Source: Tricholomella constricta (taxonomy: Eukaryota; Basidiomycota; Agaricomycetes; Agaricales; Lyophyllaceae). Taken from it: a DNA stretch of 64,000 nt. Position numbers and translations under genes: made by a program. The notes under the pieces are model-generated. The model worked only from the letters and a program-made list of their open reading frames with translations, was not told the DNA's origin and did not search any database. The DNA lies in assembly GCA_013368375.1 (NCBI GenBank), contig JAACJP010000002.1:186001-250000 (forward strand). Direction: 5' to 3'. Shown here one piece after another: positions 11,246 to 22,720 of the stretch. How positions within the stretch are numbered: the stretch's first letter is position 1; every line of letters begins with the position of its first letter.

Positions 11246-12737
11246 TCAAGGCCGTGTTAAGTGGGTAAGATAATCAAAAACAAGGCCCGCCTCCACAACG
11301 GCACCAAAGTAGAACCCATTCGCTTCGAACTATAAACGTATCAAACTGGTGTCTGGGATGACGGATATCCTCACGTACCGTATGCCAGCAGCTCTTTGGT
11401 GAATCGCCATCAACTGTAAAGAGCTGCCAGGCTAAATGGATGGTACCTCCACATACGCTGAAGAGGTAAAACGGGAGGGATTGATTGTTCATGATGCCGG
11501 AAATAGTCAAGCCGCCGATCATCATTGACCCAAATACTGCCAATACTTGCTTGACATGAGATCCAAAAAGCAACGCAGTTGACTTGACACCAGCATTGAC
11601 GTCGTCCTTCTTGTCCTGACATGCGTATATCGTGTCTTTAATGGAAAATCTGTCAATTGGGAGCAGAAGCCGTCGATCAGAACCCCACCTACCGTACCAT
11701 AATGTCCAGCTAAATTCAAATGATCGTGATGAACGATCAGTAGTGTCGAGACGAACCAATGAACGTACAAGAAACAACCAGCACTTAGCACCAGGGAACT
11801 GGGAGGTATCGTGGAGGTAGCAATCGCCCAAGACATGGAGATACCAATGTTGATTGCGATGCCTGGCGTCAGTCGATAAATATTCTCTACCAAATAGCGC
11901 ACGAAACTCGACAAATGCATACCTAGCCATGCCTGCGGCCAGTACGTTACCCGTTTCATGAACGGATAAATCCCTGTTAAAGGGAACAGAGCTAACAGGC
12001 CAACCGTCCATCTACGTCGTTCAGACGTTAGTCAAAGTAATGTCGTATTTGAAAGACGCACGCGAGGCGGTTGACATCCCAAATCATGAATATCAGAATG
12101 ACTAGGTGTGCACAAAGGAACAGGGAAGCGCCAAGAACTGATACTTTCCCGGACGCAACAGGTCTATGTTTAGTGCGGTCTGTAGGAAATTGCAGCTCGT
12201 AAATTTGCCATAGATCTGACAAGGCTCACCAACTTTGGCATCGAAGTGTCGATCGAGAATATCATTCCAGACACAGCCAGCACCTGTGAAAATATAGGAA
12301 ACATTTCGTGACAAGCAAAAAGGTACACCAACTGATAGGTAGGTCAACATGGGATATACTTGTGAACAGCGAAAGTTACCTGTGTGATAGAAACGCCCCG
12401 ATTAATCCGACGACCATCAATGAACAGAAGTTTACAATGGGCATTGAGATGGTCCGGGCCGCCATCGTGAGTCCCCATGCTAAATGGATGTCATCAGCAT
12501 CATGCATGATCAGGCAAATGGCGCGCCTACCAAATGGCCAAAATACGACCATAGTGCCTGCAAATTTGCTCGCACGTGTAAGATCAACCTGGTAAACCGT
12601 AAAGATAGATAGAGACGCATCGACGTTGAGCCACATACCCATGGTTTGAGATTGAATTCCTTGCAGACCTTGTTGAGCGAAAAATTGGAAAAGTACTCTG
12701 TGATCAAGGGTTGGCTTGCTTCTCGGCGGTTCTCCAT
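11246..12737 (-). CDS. UbiA-family aromatic prenyltransferase
   Basis: Integral membrane enzyme expected to attach an isoprenyl diphosphate to an aromatic acceptor, with Mg2+ held by two Asp-rich motifs. The start is ATG 12737 (MENRREASQPLI) and the stop TGA 11248-11246. Exons join to give TRASKFAGTMVVFWPFAWGL. The first Asp motif follows in GCVWNDILDRHFDAKV (the NDxxDxxxD pattern), then TKHRPVASGKVSV. The second motif is DTIYACQDKKDDVNAGVKS. Both motifs are complete. About 325 residues with several hydrophobic helices match the family, which includes Coq2 and fungal meroterpenoid prenyltransferases. Eight or so introns are needed. The second motif is of the Coq2 type, which favours a 4-hydroxybenzoate-like acceptor. 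A UbiA-type terpene cyclase is possible but less likely. This is the scaffold-forming gene of the cluster. Confidence 0.85.
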
Positions 12738-13493
12738 CGTTGTTGGATAGAATTAGGAGTATAGTCACGTCCAGGTCACGTCTTAGGCTGATTGGATGGG
12801 ACATTATAAGCATTCTGTCCACATGTATCTGATGTCTGCCCAGGCGCAAGTTTGCCATATAATTCTATCGCAGACCTGATCGCATACCGGGCCTTGAGAG
12901 CATCAACACCATTGGGTTTAGGTGCTTCGTCGAGATCAGACGTTAGGATACTATCGGAACGGGGTCCAGATCCACTCAGAAGCTGCTAACTTAGTTCGTT
13001 GTGCGGATGCTGACGTAATCGGCGGCGTTGATGATATTCTCATCATATTCCTTTCGCCTTCTTTGATTCTTGTTCCTTTCCCTTCCTTGTTTCTATTTTC
13101 TCTCGACGAGGTATGTTATACTGAGTCGCTGATGTACGTAGTCGGGAATTGATCTGATCCTTATCCTTGGCCGCGGGCCACGTTGGGATTCAACGGATTT
13201 TCTGATCTGAACTTGAACACGAACCTTGTCCACAAACCATCCCCATTCATGGAACTCTTGTGGTGCTGATGCTTGTCTCGACCCCAGGCGATGAACAGCT
13301 GACCTCTGGCTCTCACGAGAAGAGGTGTCGAGGATGAGATGTGTGTGACACTGGAAGTACAGTGATCGTGGAGGCTGTCTTTCCTTTATCGTTTCGGACA
13401 TTCTTCCTTTGCTTAAGGTGCGGTAAACTTATCTTGTTCAAACTAAAGACCTGTACAACAGCTGCGCCGCGATCTCAACTTCGTGCCGCCCTC
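12738..13493. promoter_or_regulatory. Bidirectional promoter between prenyltransferase and P450 C
   Basis: The two start codons diverge across 756 bp. A pyrimidine-rich tract lies near 13045-13100, as often found before fungal transcription starts. No gene is seen. The in-frame codon at 13341 upstream of P450 C is GTG, so the region was not assigned to that protein. Confidence 0.45.
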
Positions 13494-15164
13494 ATGAATC
13501 GGCTACACGCAATCGTCATTGTGACGCTGGGCTGCTTTGCTGTTTCTTCCCGCTACGAGCTTTCAACTCCATGGATTGCTGGTATCACGTCGACCTGGGC
13601 TCTTTTCCTAATCTTCATCAACTCTGGCCCGCAGACGAAAGTCGAGCCCAACTCGCCACCTATCGTTGGAAGCTGGATACCTTGGCTTGGAAAAGCGATC
13701 GTTTTCAGTCGTACCCCTGTGGAATTTTTCAAGATCTGTAGGTTGGTATTCAGTCTGGTCAGATTGTCTAGGACTATCATTGACGCTGCGCGTGACAGAG
13801 CTCAATATGGCACAGCTTATAAGTTCCTTGCTGGTGGGAGATACGTCGTAGTCCTGTCATCCCCCACTACGATTTTCAACTTCCTTCAGAACACCGCGAA
13901 AACGCTGGACGTTGTCGAATTCCAGATGATAGGAATCATAACTGGGATCACCGACCGCTCACGAATGCCGTATCTTTATTCCATCGTGGAACACAAGGCA
14001 CTCATGGCTTTTGCTCATGGAATGTCTCGGAGAACCTACATACAATCCGCCATGTCCTTCAATTTGGACTTGCAAAAACGGCTGCTTAGCCACATTGGCG
14101 ATAAGCCCGAAGTCACCGTTTCTCTCCTGGAATTCGTCCAAAAGTCCATCTTCACATCCAACTCCGTCGCGTTGCTTGGCCCTCACTTTGACATTGACGT
14201 ATACGACGACTTCATGAAGTTCGATGAGGGAATACCAATGATCCTTCGCAGAATTCCTATCCTCAGTCGCCGCGGTATACGTGGTCGGGAGAGCGTCGTC
14301 GCCAAACTTTCGGAATATATTCTGCGTCGTTGGCGAGACGAGGATGGAGGTTACTTGGAGGGTGCCTCGGATGTCATTTCAGATGTCGTTCGGGAGCTAA
14401 AAGCTGCTGACATGACACATATGGAAGCCATGCGTCTCTTGAACGGTTTTCTGTGGGGCTCCCACTCGAATCACATGCGGACCACATTCTGGGTCATGGC
14501 CTACATCCTCACTGACAAGCATGTATTCCGACGCATCCACGCAGAAATCCGCATTGCCTTGGCCGAAAAGTTCTCCGATATCAATGCATTCTTAAATATG
14601 GACCCAGGAACCTTGGATGGCCCTGACTTCAACCTGCTTACGTCCACTGTGACGGAGGTTCTGCGGTTGACAGCCCTACCTGGCTCCTTCAGAGAAGTCT
14701 TGCAAGACACAGTCATTGCCGGGGACGACGGCGAATCCATCTTCGTTCAAAAAGGAGAATTCGTCACGGCTGATGTCCGAGGAATGCACCTCGATCCTAC
14801 CATCTATGATGATCCAGAAACATTCAAAGCAGACCGATTCCTCACCGAAGCCGGTGTGTACCAATACCCAAATGAAAAAACATTCTCAGTGTTTGGAGGC
14901 GGGAGCCACTTGGTATGTATCTTTCTGATCATTGCCGCCCGACCGACTCATTCGTCGTAGTGCAAAGGTCGATATTACGCTATCCATTCCATCCGGGTGT
15001 TCGTCATCCTGTGCTTCCACCTCTTTGACATTACTCCCGTCTCCGTCAATGGTTCAACGATCGGCCTTCCGCAAGCAGATCTCACGAGCCTCGCGCCTGT
15101 TATTCGGACGAAGGAAAAGCTGTGGGTTTCTCTGCGGCGACGCCAGGGTGTTGTAGTTGGTTGA
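13494..15164 (+). CDS. Cytochrome P450 C (CYP7/CYP8-like)
   Basis: The gene has only two exons, 13494-14912 and 14961-15164, split by a 48-nt intron just before the haem Cys. It codes for 540 residues. An N-terminal hydrophobic segment (IVIVTLGCFAV) is followed by a second one. The K-helix reads TEVLRLT and the haem loop FSVFGGGSHLCKGRYYA. The I-helix region LWGSHSNHMRTTFW lacks the usual acid-Thr pair and resembles the cholesterol 7-alpha-hydroxylase/prostacyclin-synthase class, which handle unusual chemistry. With one intron against ten or more in P450s A, B and D, it has a separate origin. It is divergent from the prenyltransferase and probably co-regulated with it. A role in an unusual oxidation or cyclisation of the prenylated product is possible but not shown. 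Confidence 0.85.
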
Positions 15165-15450
15165 GTTTTCCTCTCGTCATCTAATTATCTATATCGACGT
15201 CTGTTTGTATGGCTTGGTGCGATCTAATAAACGATGGGTACGGAGCCTGTGGATAACTAATCATGTCACGCAAATACGTCGTTCTGAATCGTAGGCATTT
15301 CGGGATACATGGATGGATGAATGGATATCTGTATCGCCCGCAGCGGTCCCGAAAAATAACATATGGGGCCAGTACTATATGCACGGCATCTAATGTATTC
15401 TACGGATACATTATTTAAAAGTGACTACTCGGTAGCCTGAGATGCCTCGG

Positions 15451-17695
15451 TCAATAATACATGGCGTTGCTGTCGAGTTGCAAAGGAGGGTTATCCAGGA
15501 TCAATTGTTTCGCTGCCTTTGATCTGGGTGTAATGGAGCAGTTAAAAGGTAACGGCGCTCTATAATACACCGGGGCACTAGGTTAAAGAATCGCTGAGGC
15601 GAGTGATTGATTTGAAGCACTAACGTGACGATCGCATCGTGATACCCTCCAAGCACTTCGATTTCATTTCCCAATTCATCCTTCGCCTTCGCGAACCGAA
15701 AGACTGCCAACATGGAAACAATTGCAATCCATGTGCTGGCTTCAGCCATAGATCGTCCCGCACATATACTGCAGGGAGAAGATGTTATTGGAGTTCTCGC
15801 ATCTACAGTCTCCTCGTACCGTCTTCCAAACCCAAATGCTGGTGGTTTCTGGGCGGTAAGTTCACCTTCCTTTGTCAAAAACCGTTCTGGCTTGAATTCG
15901 TTGGGTTTGGAGTAAACTCGTTCGTCGTGGCACATTGCCCTGTGCGTGCCTTGCGCTGAGAACCTGAAACGATGGAGAGTATTGGAATAAACTTTTACCA
16001 TTGATTCGAGAAGACAGTTGATCCTGGACGAACGTAGGGATCAGATGATAGACTCATTTTATCGACTGGCTTACCTTTCGGAATGAGGTAACCATCATAG
16101 ATATCATCCTGGGTTGTAGAGTGGGGTATGCCTCAAGGTGCAAACTCGTTATCCCCAGGAAGTATAGCAGAGATTGAAATGCCTCACCAAGTGGGCTTGG
16201 CCCATTCCATCTGAATAGCTCTCTCATCAAAGCATCAATGTAGGGCAACGATGAGCGGTCGTCGTGAGTCGGCAGGCGAGTACCGCCAATCACGTCGTCA
16301 ATTTCTGCTTGGGCTTGACTTTGGACTTCGGGATGGAGGAGCATCGCGAGTACGAAAGTCGTTAATACTGCAGAAGTCTAAGTTTATAAACGTGAATGAA
16401 AAATATTAGCGTGGAACGCAATCAAAATAATTTACGGTTTCCAGCGCAGCTAATACGACAATGGACTATGTGAGTGAGTCCATCGGGGATGTGCGTCAAG
16501 ACGGACCACTGATAAGGCTTGCACCGATAGATTTGATCACGTCTTCTGGGACAGCGTCGTTCTCCTGGGAAGCATTTTTCTGTAGTAGATCGGATGTCCA
16601 GGACGGAATTGCTGTTCCTTGAGCCTAAACCATGTTAAACCATGGAAGCGATCGGTACGGGCTGATAGTCACCATGTGGCGTTTCACGGATTCAATTGGA
16701 ACGTTCTGTATCGTTTGCAAAAGATCACGGCATTGCCTACACAGCTCATGGAGCTTCTTCAGACCAGGAAACCAAGAGGGAAGGTGCCGGGCTGTAGGTT
16801 AAGCTAAGTATGACACACTGAAATGTATTTACAAATCAACATACTTGACGGAAATATGTTGATCAGATTTTGTGCAGGTAAAACGGCATCGGAAAACATC
16901 TTTATACTCTGGAAGGTGAGCTGGACGAGAGGATCTTCATGGGAGACAACGTCATATCCATGAACGAGATACATGATTAATGAAGCCGGATACCTAACGA
17001 AAAAGGATGTCCTTAGCCCCAACAATTGCAGGGATAAGCATATATAACTCGCAGTTCGAAATGAGAAGAAAACTCCTGAGGGCCCAAGAGAAGGTCATGT
17101 AGAAGCGTACGTGACTTGGCTTGCTGAAGTGTATGGAGGCTGGACGCGGCCTGTTCGCGGAATTTCTCTTGATATATCCGTCGGTCCCGACGCCATTCAT
17201 CACCATACCGCTTTAGACCTGTGTGAATGTCCCAACCATTCCTAAATGAAAATTGCGGACAAGACTCGATGAGTAGGGTTGTAGACAAGTTGGCGAATAA
17301 TCAAGTACATTCCCATCACAGGTACAACGGGTCTGTCTGAGTATATCTTTGACCTCCGATCCAAGAGTTCGTTTGCGACTTTTTCTGAGTTGATGATCAC
17401 AAGATGTTGTCCAAGAACCTTGAGGTGTATGATGTCTCCTGATATTTCGGCGTTATATAGCTGGCGGTTCCATATAGGTGAATATTCGCTGACCATAAAC
17501 TTTACTCCAATTCGCGTATGCGATCCACTGAAAGCTCGGTGGAACATCGAAGATGTTCCCAAGTAAAGGATATCTAGCAATTGGCCCTGGAGGGTAAGGA
17601 AATCGATCCCGAGGAGCCTTCTGCTTTCGATAGACTGTAGCAAAGAGAACTAAGCTGACCAGGGCAAACAAGATAGTCTGGAGTAGCTCAGGCAT
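15451..17695 (-). CDS. Cytochrome P450 D (paralogue of P450 B)
   Basis: The start is ATG 17695 ([13 protein letters not shown]) and the stop TGA 15453-15451. It has an N-terminal membrane helix, the hinge [14 protein letters not shown] (one residue longer than in P450 B), [12 protein letters not shown], the I-helix [12 protein letters not shown] with a Glu-Thr pair, the K-helix [16 protein letters not shown] and the haem loop FGFGRRICAGRS. The protein ends LDSNAMYY. Intron positions match P450 B one for one. One intron (17052-16994) begins with GC, where P450 B has GT. It lies convergent to P450 C and 563 bp downstream of methyltransferase 2. Its I-helix splice site is normal, so of the B/D pair this one looks fully functional. 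Confidence 0.82.
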
Positions 17696-18258
17696 GGTGT
17701 CGAGAGGGATCCTTGGTATGGAGTGGTTGAGTGGGAGCTCGTTTCCACGCCCGGCTTGCCGATGTCATTATCAGAGGGCGTTAGAAGGGCCTGACATGCA
17801 TGTTGTTTTTTCAAAGTGTTACAAGAATTGTCCTTCCATTGATTTGACGTTGAGTGGGATTGAATCCAGAGAAAGCCGGAGATAAGGCCCAAACGGCATT
17901 TGCCGGACTGGCGGATGTCGATAAACCAACGATAAACCGTCGCGGTTGCATCGTCAGTATAACTCACCTTTTGTCGTTGTCGTTATTCCCTGTCAACCGA
18001 GTCATGTAGCTGAGCGATTGATAGCCCTGACCTTTGATCCATGTTGCGGTCTGGCGTTGGACAGAGCAAATTGACATTCATATGTCAGAAGTTTGATTCA
18101 TAGAACAGTTTTTCGTCACTCCGTGGTTCCAGTACCCAGTGACCAAATCGCGAAACATATGTGGGAACACTTCAGAGCTGTATATGCTAATCTCGTATCG
18201 ATGTACTACGATCATTGAATAGACTTCGAAACCTCTAAGAAACTGTTGCCACTCGAAT
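17696..18258. other. Intergenic, presumed promoter of P450 D
   Basis: These 563 bp lie between the stop of methyltransferase 2 and the start of P450 D, both on the minus strand. No gene or repeat is recognised. Confidence 0.4.
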
Positions 18259-20072
18259 TTACACCGCTGAGAACACAAAGGCGGGTAACGGCCCACGAGT
18301 GATGCTCTCCAGTTTCCATCCTACGGAAAGACCAAGTTCCCTGAACTCTGCCTCAGTGCGCTCTTTGCCATTGAATAAATTAATCATCTACAATGTGCAC
18401 ACCGGGACGGATCAGAGATTTCTTCCAAGCAAGCTTTAGAGATTTAATACCTGGATGTCCAGTCCTGTTTCGAATCCTGCTCCCGCAATACCAAGGTTGG
18501 CAAGAAGTGGGCGAGGCACAGGGGCCTTCGGCGCAGCAGATTCGGTGGCTGGATCTTCGCAGACATGGAATGCGAGGGTATCGAAAATAATAAGCTTGGA
18601 GTATGTATCCGCAGCATCTCGGAGGTGCTGCAAGATCGTCTTCGCATCACGGTCAGGCCAGTCATGAATGACAACGCGAAGGAAGTAAACCGCGGCTCCT
18701 TTCACGGGCTGAGGAGTAAAGAAGTTGTGAGCTAATGGAGGAGTCAATCCCTGGACCGATGAGAGGTGCAAGCAAGTCATTCTCACCCTGGAGGGTGACC
18801 TTTCCGCTGGGCACCGCCTCAGGTGCATTCTCCTGCCAGAACTGTTTGGATAGGTAATTAACAATTGTTCAGCTGGATAAGTAAAAGCCGCACTTCTGCA
18901 GCCGCCGTGATTTGCTTCGGGAGATCTTGAACGACATAATGCAGGTTCGGGTATTCTTTGAACAGGTGAAGCACACACGAGCCGACACTTCCACCCACGT
19001 CGACGACAACGTCGCCGTCCTTCAGATCCTTGCAGCCAATACCTGGGCAAAATATGTTACAATGAATGAAGTCAACTCTCAAAAGACCAACCGTTGACGA
19101 ATATTTCCCCTGGGAAGCGGTCAGCTCCCCCCTTCATAGCTGCAGAGTAAACCTTCGAGAACGCCATTCATTTCCGGGCTCTTCGTACCACTCCCACATC
19201 TTAGCCTCAGTTTTGAGAGCAATGTTGAACGCAGCCGCGGCCTTTATCGGGTTTTGTAAGAATTCCGAGAAGTGGACACTGCTTTTCAATGCTTCATCGG
19301 CTCTGAACGCAATCTTTATGAGTGCACTCACGTTGAGGAATCCAACGAACTTACGAAGATGAAATAAAGCCTGCCAGGGGCGCCTCATCAAACCTAGCAA
19401 CTGGACTGAGAATAGCGGTCAGCTACCGGGCGCTGTAAATTGCGAAACGGAGACTCACTCGGCCTTTATTTCTTTGACGCTCTTAGACTTTGAGAGAAGC
19501 GACGAGATACGGTTGTTGGCAAAAACGTCTGGGGTAACTTCTCGAAAGACGTGGCGAGTCGCAAGGAAACGAAGGATACGCGCTGTGGCGGGAACATTTA
19601 AATGTTCAAAGGGTATGGTAGATTTGTGAATATGCTCATACCTATGTAAGAAGGGTCGACTCCATTCTGTGCCGAAATGTCTTTCACATGGACTCCCTGT
19701 AATTCAAAGCAAGCCATGGTATTATGATTGTCAACACCTGTCATAGATCTAAGAACGAACCTGTGGTCCCCCTTCATTTAGAATGTCGGGAATATTGGTA
19801 TCGACAACGAAGCCCAGGGTGGCAGTCCAATACATCCCGGGGGAGTACTCTTGCAACATCTCAATCGGGGAACGTACAGTGGCAAGTATCTGAGCGGCAG
19901 CTGCAACAATTAGCGCTTTAGTCTGGTGTAAGGCCGGGTCAAAATCCAAGGGCGTCGGATGGAAGGGATCGTCGAGGGATGGAAACTCAGCCCCGGCCTT
20001 TGCATATGCAGCTTCCAGAGTTTGGACATGGGAGGAGATGATGTTTGAAAGGGCGCTCAGCGGGGTAGACAT
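18259..20072 (-). pseudogene. O-methyltransferase 2, paralogue of OMT 1 with a 2-base frameshift
   Basis: The same family and exon layout as methyltransferase 1. The start is ATG 20072 (MSTPLSALSNII); the in-frame codon at 20081 is GTG. The stop is TAA 18261-18259. Recognisable parts are ATVRSPIEMLQEY, RILRFLATRHVFREV, the SAM motif DVGGSVGS and the catalytic HDWPDRDAKTIL. The exon with EWRSRRFT (near 19150) carries an extra AG dinucleotide on the plus strand (AGAG at 19144-19147 where the paralogue implies AG). This shifts the frame and gives a stop two codons later. No intron of normal size rescues it. All other exons are open. It is either a recent pseudogene, an allele-specific lesion or a sequencing error in a dinucleotide repeat. 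Intact, it would be a second methyltransferase of the cluster. Confidence 0.7.
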
Positions 20073-21013
20073 TATGGCCACAGCAAATTTCGATACAGAC
20101 TTCTGAAAGATTCCACAATTTAGAGTGCTTCATAAGGTGTTGATAAGATGCAGACGGTTGGTTGATGGTCAGGTGGCATTCACGTATGAGCATGTCGTTC
20201 TGAGGTCGAGTCCATCGCCCATCACTCATCTGTAAGTGGACATTGAGTGTTCTTCGTGGTCTTCGCCCTTAAGATGGTTCTGATCCGAGCTTGGCTGAGG
20301 AAGACCCATGAGATCCATGCCACACATCAGGATATCTATAATCTCGACGTGCCTGAAGAGCAAGGATCCCAAGGATCCATCAGAAGTCTTGTAGAGTCTT
20401 GTTTACCTCCAGAAGCCTTGAGGATAAGATTTGTACCGGAATTGACGACCATATACAAATCTGAACAGGGACTGAAATATTTTCGACCAGTGCCAGCGCG
20501 GCCCGCTTACTCCGACTCAGCGGCTATCAGGGCCCAACGACCTCCCCCAGGCTATGCCGCCGGCGGACGACCCCTTACCAAAATACTTATTCTCTTCATA
20601 CGAGAGCGTTAATATAATTATTGACCGGATAAGTAATGTGTAGATTTTTTGATGTATCGTTACCGTGCCATGCATTTGAGCAACTCTATGGCCATAAAGT
20701 GTGCAGCCGTGACAAATATGACAGATGAGTTAGTATGTAGTTACTGATAAGCATAGCAAGTTACCGCATGCACTCAATCCCGGTGGCAAAGTTTACGGAG
20801 GCTCAGCGCTCTGAATCATGATGGTGATATGATGGCCACTTTGAAACCGTCGCGTCTTCGGCGGCGTGGTGCGGTAAGGGTACATAAACCAAAGCTGCGC
20901 TTTAGTACTATCAGTAGCCTTCCGTCCTCATCTGATCAAGTCGGATTCAGACACCCCCCTCGCTGGTCCCTTTGCTTCCCTTCAGGCTCGCAGATCATCG
21001 AACAGCACTTGGA
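20073..21013. other. Intergenic between OMT 2 and the first DUF6534 gene
   Basis: This is 0.94 kb of divergent promoter space. An open frame of about 110 codons from ATG 20274 has no recognisable domain and no neighbouring exon signals, so it is not called. Confidence 0.4.
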
Positions 21014-22720
21014 ATGTCCGAAGCAGCCCCACCCGCAGGCCCTCCTCCTCCTTCTGGCCTTCTGCCCCTTCCTCCAAATATCGGAGCTATGTAAGTCATC
21101 ATCCTTGATCGACTCTACAATTTACACTGATGATGTCTGCCCATACAGTGCTGCACCTCAGGTTTGTATCTGACATGCTCCCTTACCTATCCTTACACGT
21201 TCTCTAGCTCATCGGATCCCTGTTGAACTTTTTACTCTACGGCGTTTTGGCAGTTCAAGTTTGTGTGTAAATGACACCGAGACCCACGTTCGCATCTGAT
21301 GGCCGCGCTTACCAGACATCTACCGCCTTTCCTTTCCCAAAGATAATAACCTTATCAAATTGCTGGGTGAGTGCTTAAGTTCATTCAATACAGAAAAGCA
21401 TTGGACAGGACTTTCAGTCTATTTTACCCTCGTGTTTGAATCCGTTCAAACAGCCCTCAATGGGGTCGACATGTACCACTGGTTTGCGAAAGGATTCGGT
21501 AACGTCCTCAACTTTGCGGACCCACGTCTTTCGCCGTTCTACACCCCGATGATGGGATCTATCATGGCTCTCGTCGTCCAATTATTCTTTTGCTACCGTA
21601 TCTGGGTGATAAACCGATCTTTTTGGTGGTGGTGTCTCTTAATTGCCGCCGTGAGTCCAGTTCCGTTGATGACGGGGTTTGCGGTCATCGATATGCTATA
21701 TGGACAGGTTTCAGTTGTACAAGCAGTCGCCGGATTTATCGGAGGCGTTAAGGTATTCGCATATTACAACCTATTCCCCATCGCATGCTCTGACTCTGGC
21801 CAGGCGCACTTGACCTCAGATGTTGCAAAACGTCATAATCAATCATCGTTAGTATATTTGTGGCTTGTTGGAGATGCCGTTGCAGATGTCATGATTGCAG
21901 CCACCATGACATTCTCGGTGAGTGTCTCCATTTCAGAGTTGTGCCCATACTCACATCTTGAAACAGTTATTGCGTGCTAGCCCCAAAGCTCATCGGCAAA
22001 CGAACGATGTTGTTTCACGGATAGTTCGTCTCACCGTCGAAACCAATGCACTCTCTGGTAAGCCAACTCGTTCCCACTTTCGCTGTCGCCGTTTGATATA
22101 TGTCTACGCCAGCCGGTGTTGCCATCATTTCCTTGGTTCTATTCGCTGGCACACCAGTGAGTGTACCGCACTGCGACATTTCTCATTAGCTTAGTGCTGT
22201 CTCTCTAGGGAACGACATACTTCATCACCCCGTGAGTTGAATGCCTACTTACCTTGGATTTCATTTCTCACACCACCTTCGTATTCAGTACTCTGATTCT
22301 AGGAAAATTGTGAGAAATTCTGATTATTCGACTCCATGCTGCTGCTGAGAGTTCTCTGGTGATAACAGATATGCCAATACATTGTTGGTCACATTTAATA
22401 ACCGTGCCTTCCTGCAAAAGTCGGCGGGAGGACCGTCGTCCTCGTATGTATCATCCGGAAACTACGCATCGCACCCCTCTACGCGGGTCTCCATCTACCG
22501 ATCCAACATACCCTTCTCTGCTGGACTGAAATTCGAAGACCCTACTGACACCATAATTGATGGCCGTGGGGTGACCATCACCAATCACACCCATACGATA
22601 GGCGATACCGATATTGGCCTGGATGTGCGTATACATTTCCTATGACGGCTATTCGGTGTCTGAGTGTTGTTGTTTTCGCAGACGATGAACAGAGACAAAC
22701 CTCTTCCTGGACACCTTTAG
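21014..22720 (+). CDS. DUF6534 multi-pass membrane protein 1
   Basis: The start is ATG 21014, giving a Pro-rich head (MSEAAPPAGPP). The stop is TAG 22718-22720. Joined exons give a chain of hydrophobic helices: LIGSLLNFLLYGVLAVQVY, VYFTLVFESVQTALNGVDMY, YTPMMGSIMALVVQLFFCYR and VYLWLVGDAVADVMIAAT. The family hallmarks are FCYRIWVINRSFWWWC after the third helix and RLTVETNALS before the sixth. The hydrophilic tail after NTLLVTFNNRAFL is variable. About eleven introns are needed. DUF6534 proteins are abundant in mushroom genomes and of unknown function; their seven-helix outline suggests a sensor or transporter. A paralogue lies at 31834-33587 on the other strand. Confidence 0.75.

Noticed and set aside
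11246..12737. UbiA-type terpene cyclase instead of prenyltransferase
   Set aside because: The second motif is the full Coq2-like DxxxDxKDDxxxGVKS, which is typical of prenyl transfer to aromatics; cyclase function cannot be excluded but is less likely.
13341..13493. N-terminal extension of P450 C
   Set aside because: The upstream initiator would be GTG; the first ATG in frame (13494) directly precedes the membrane segment.
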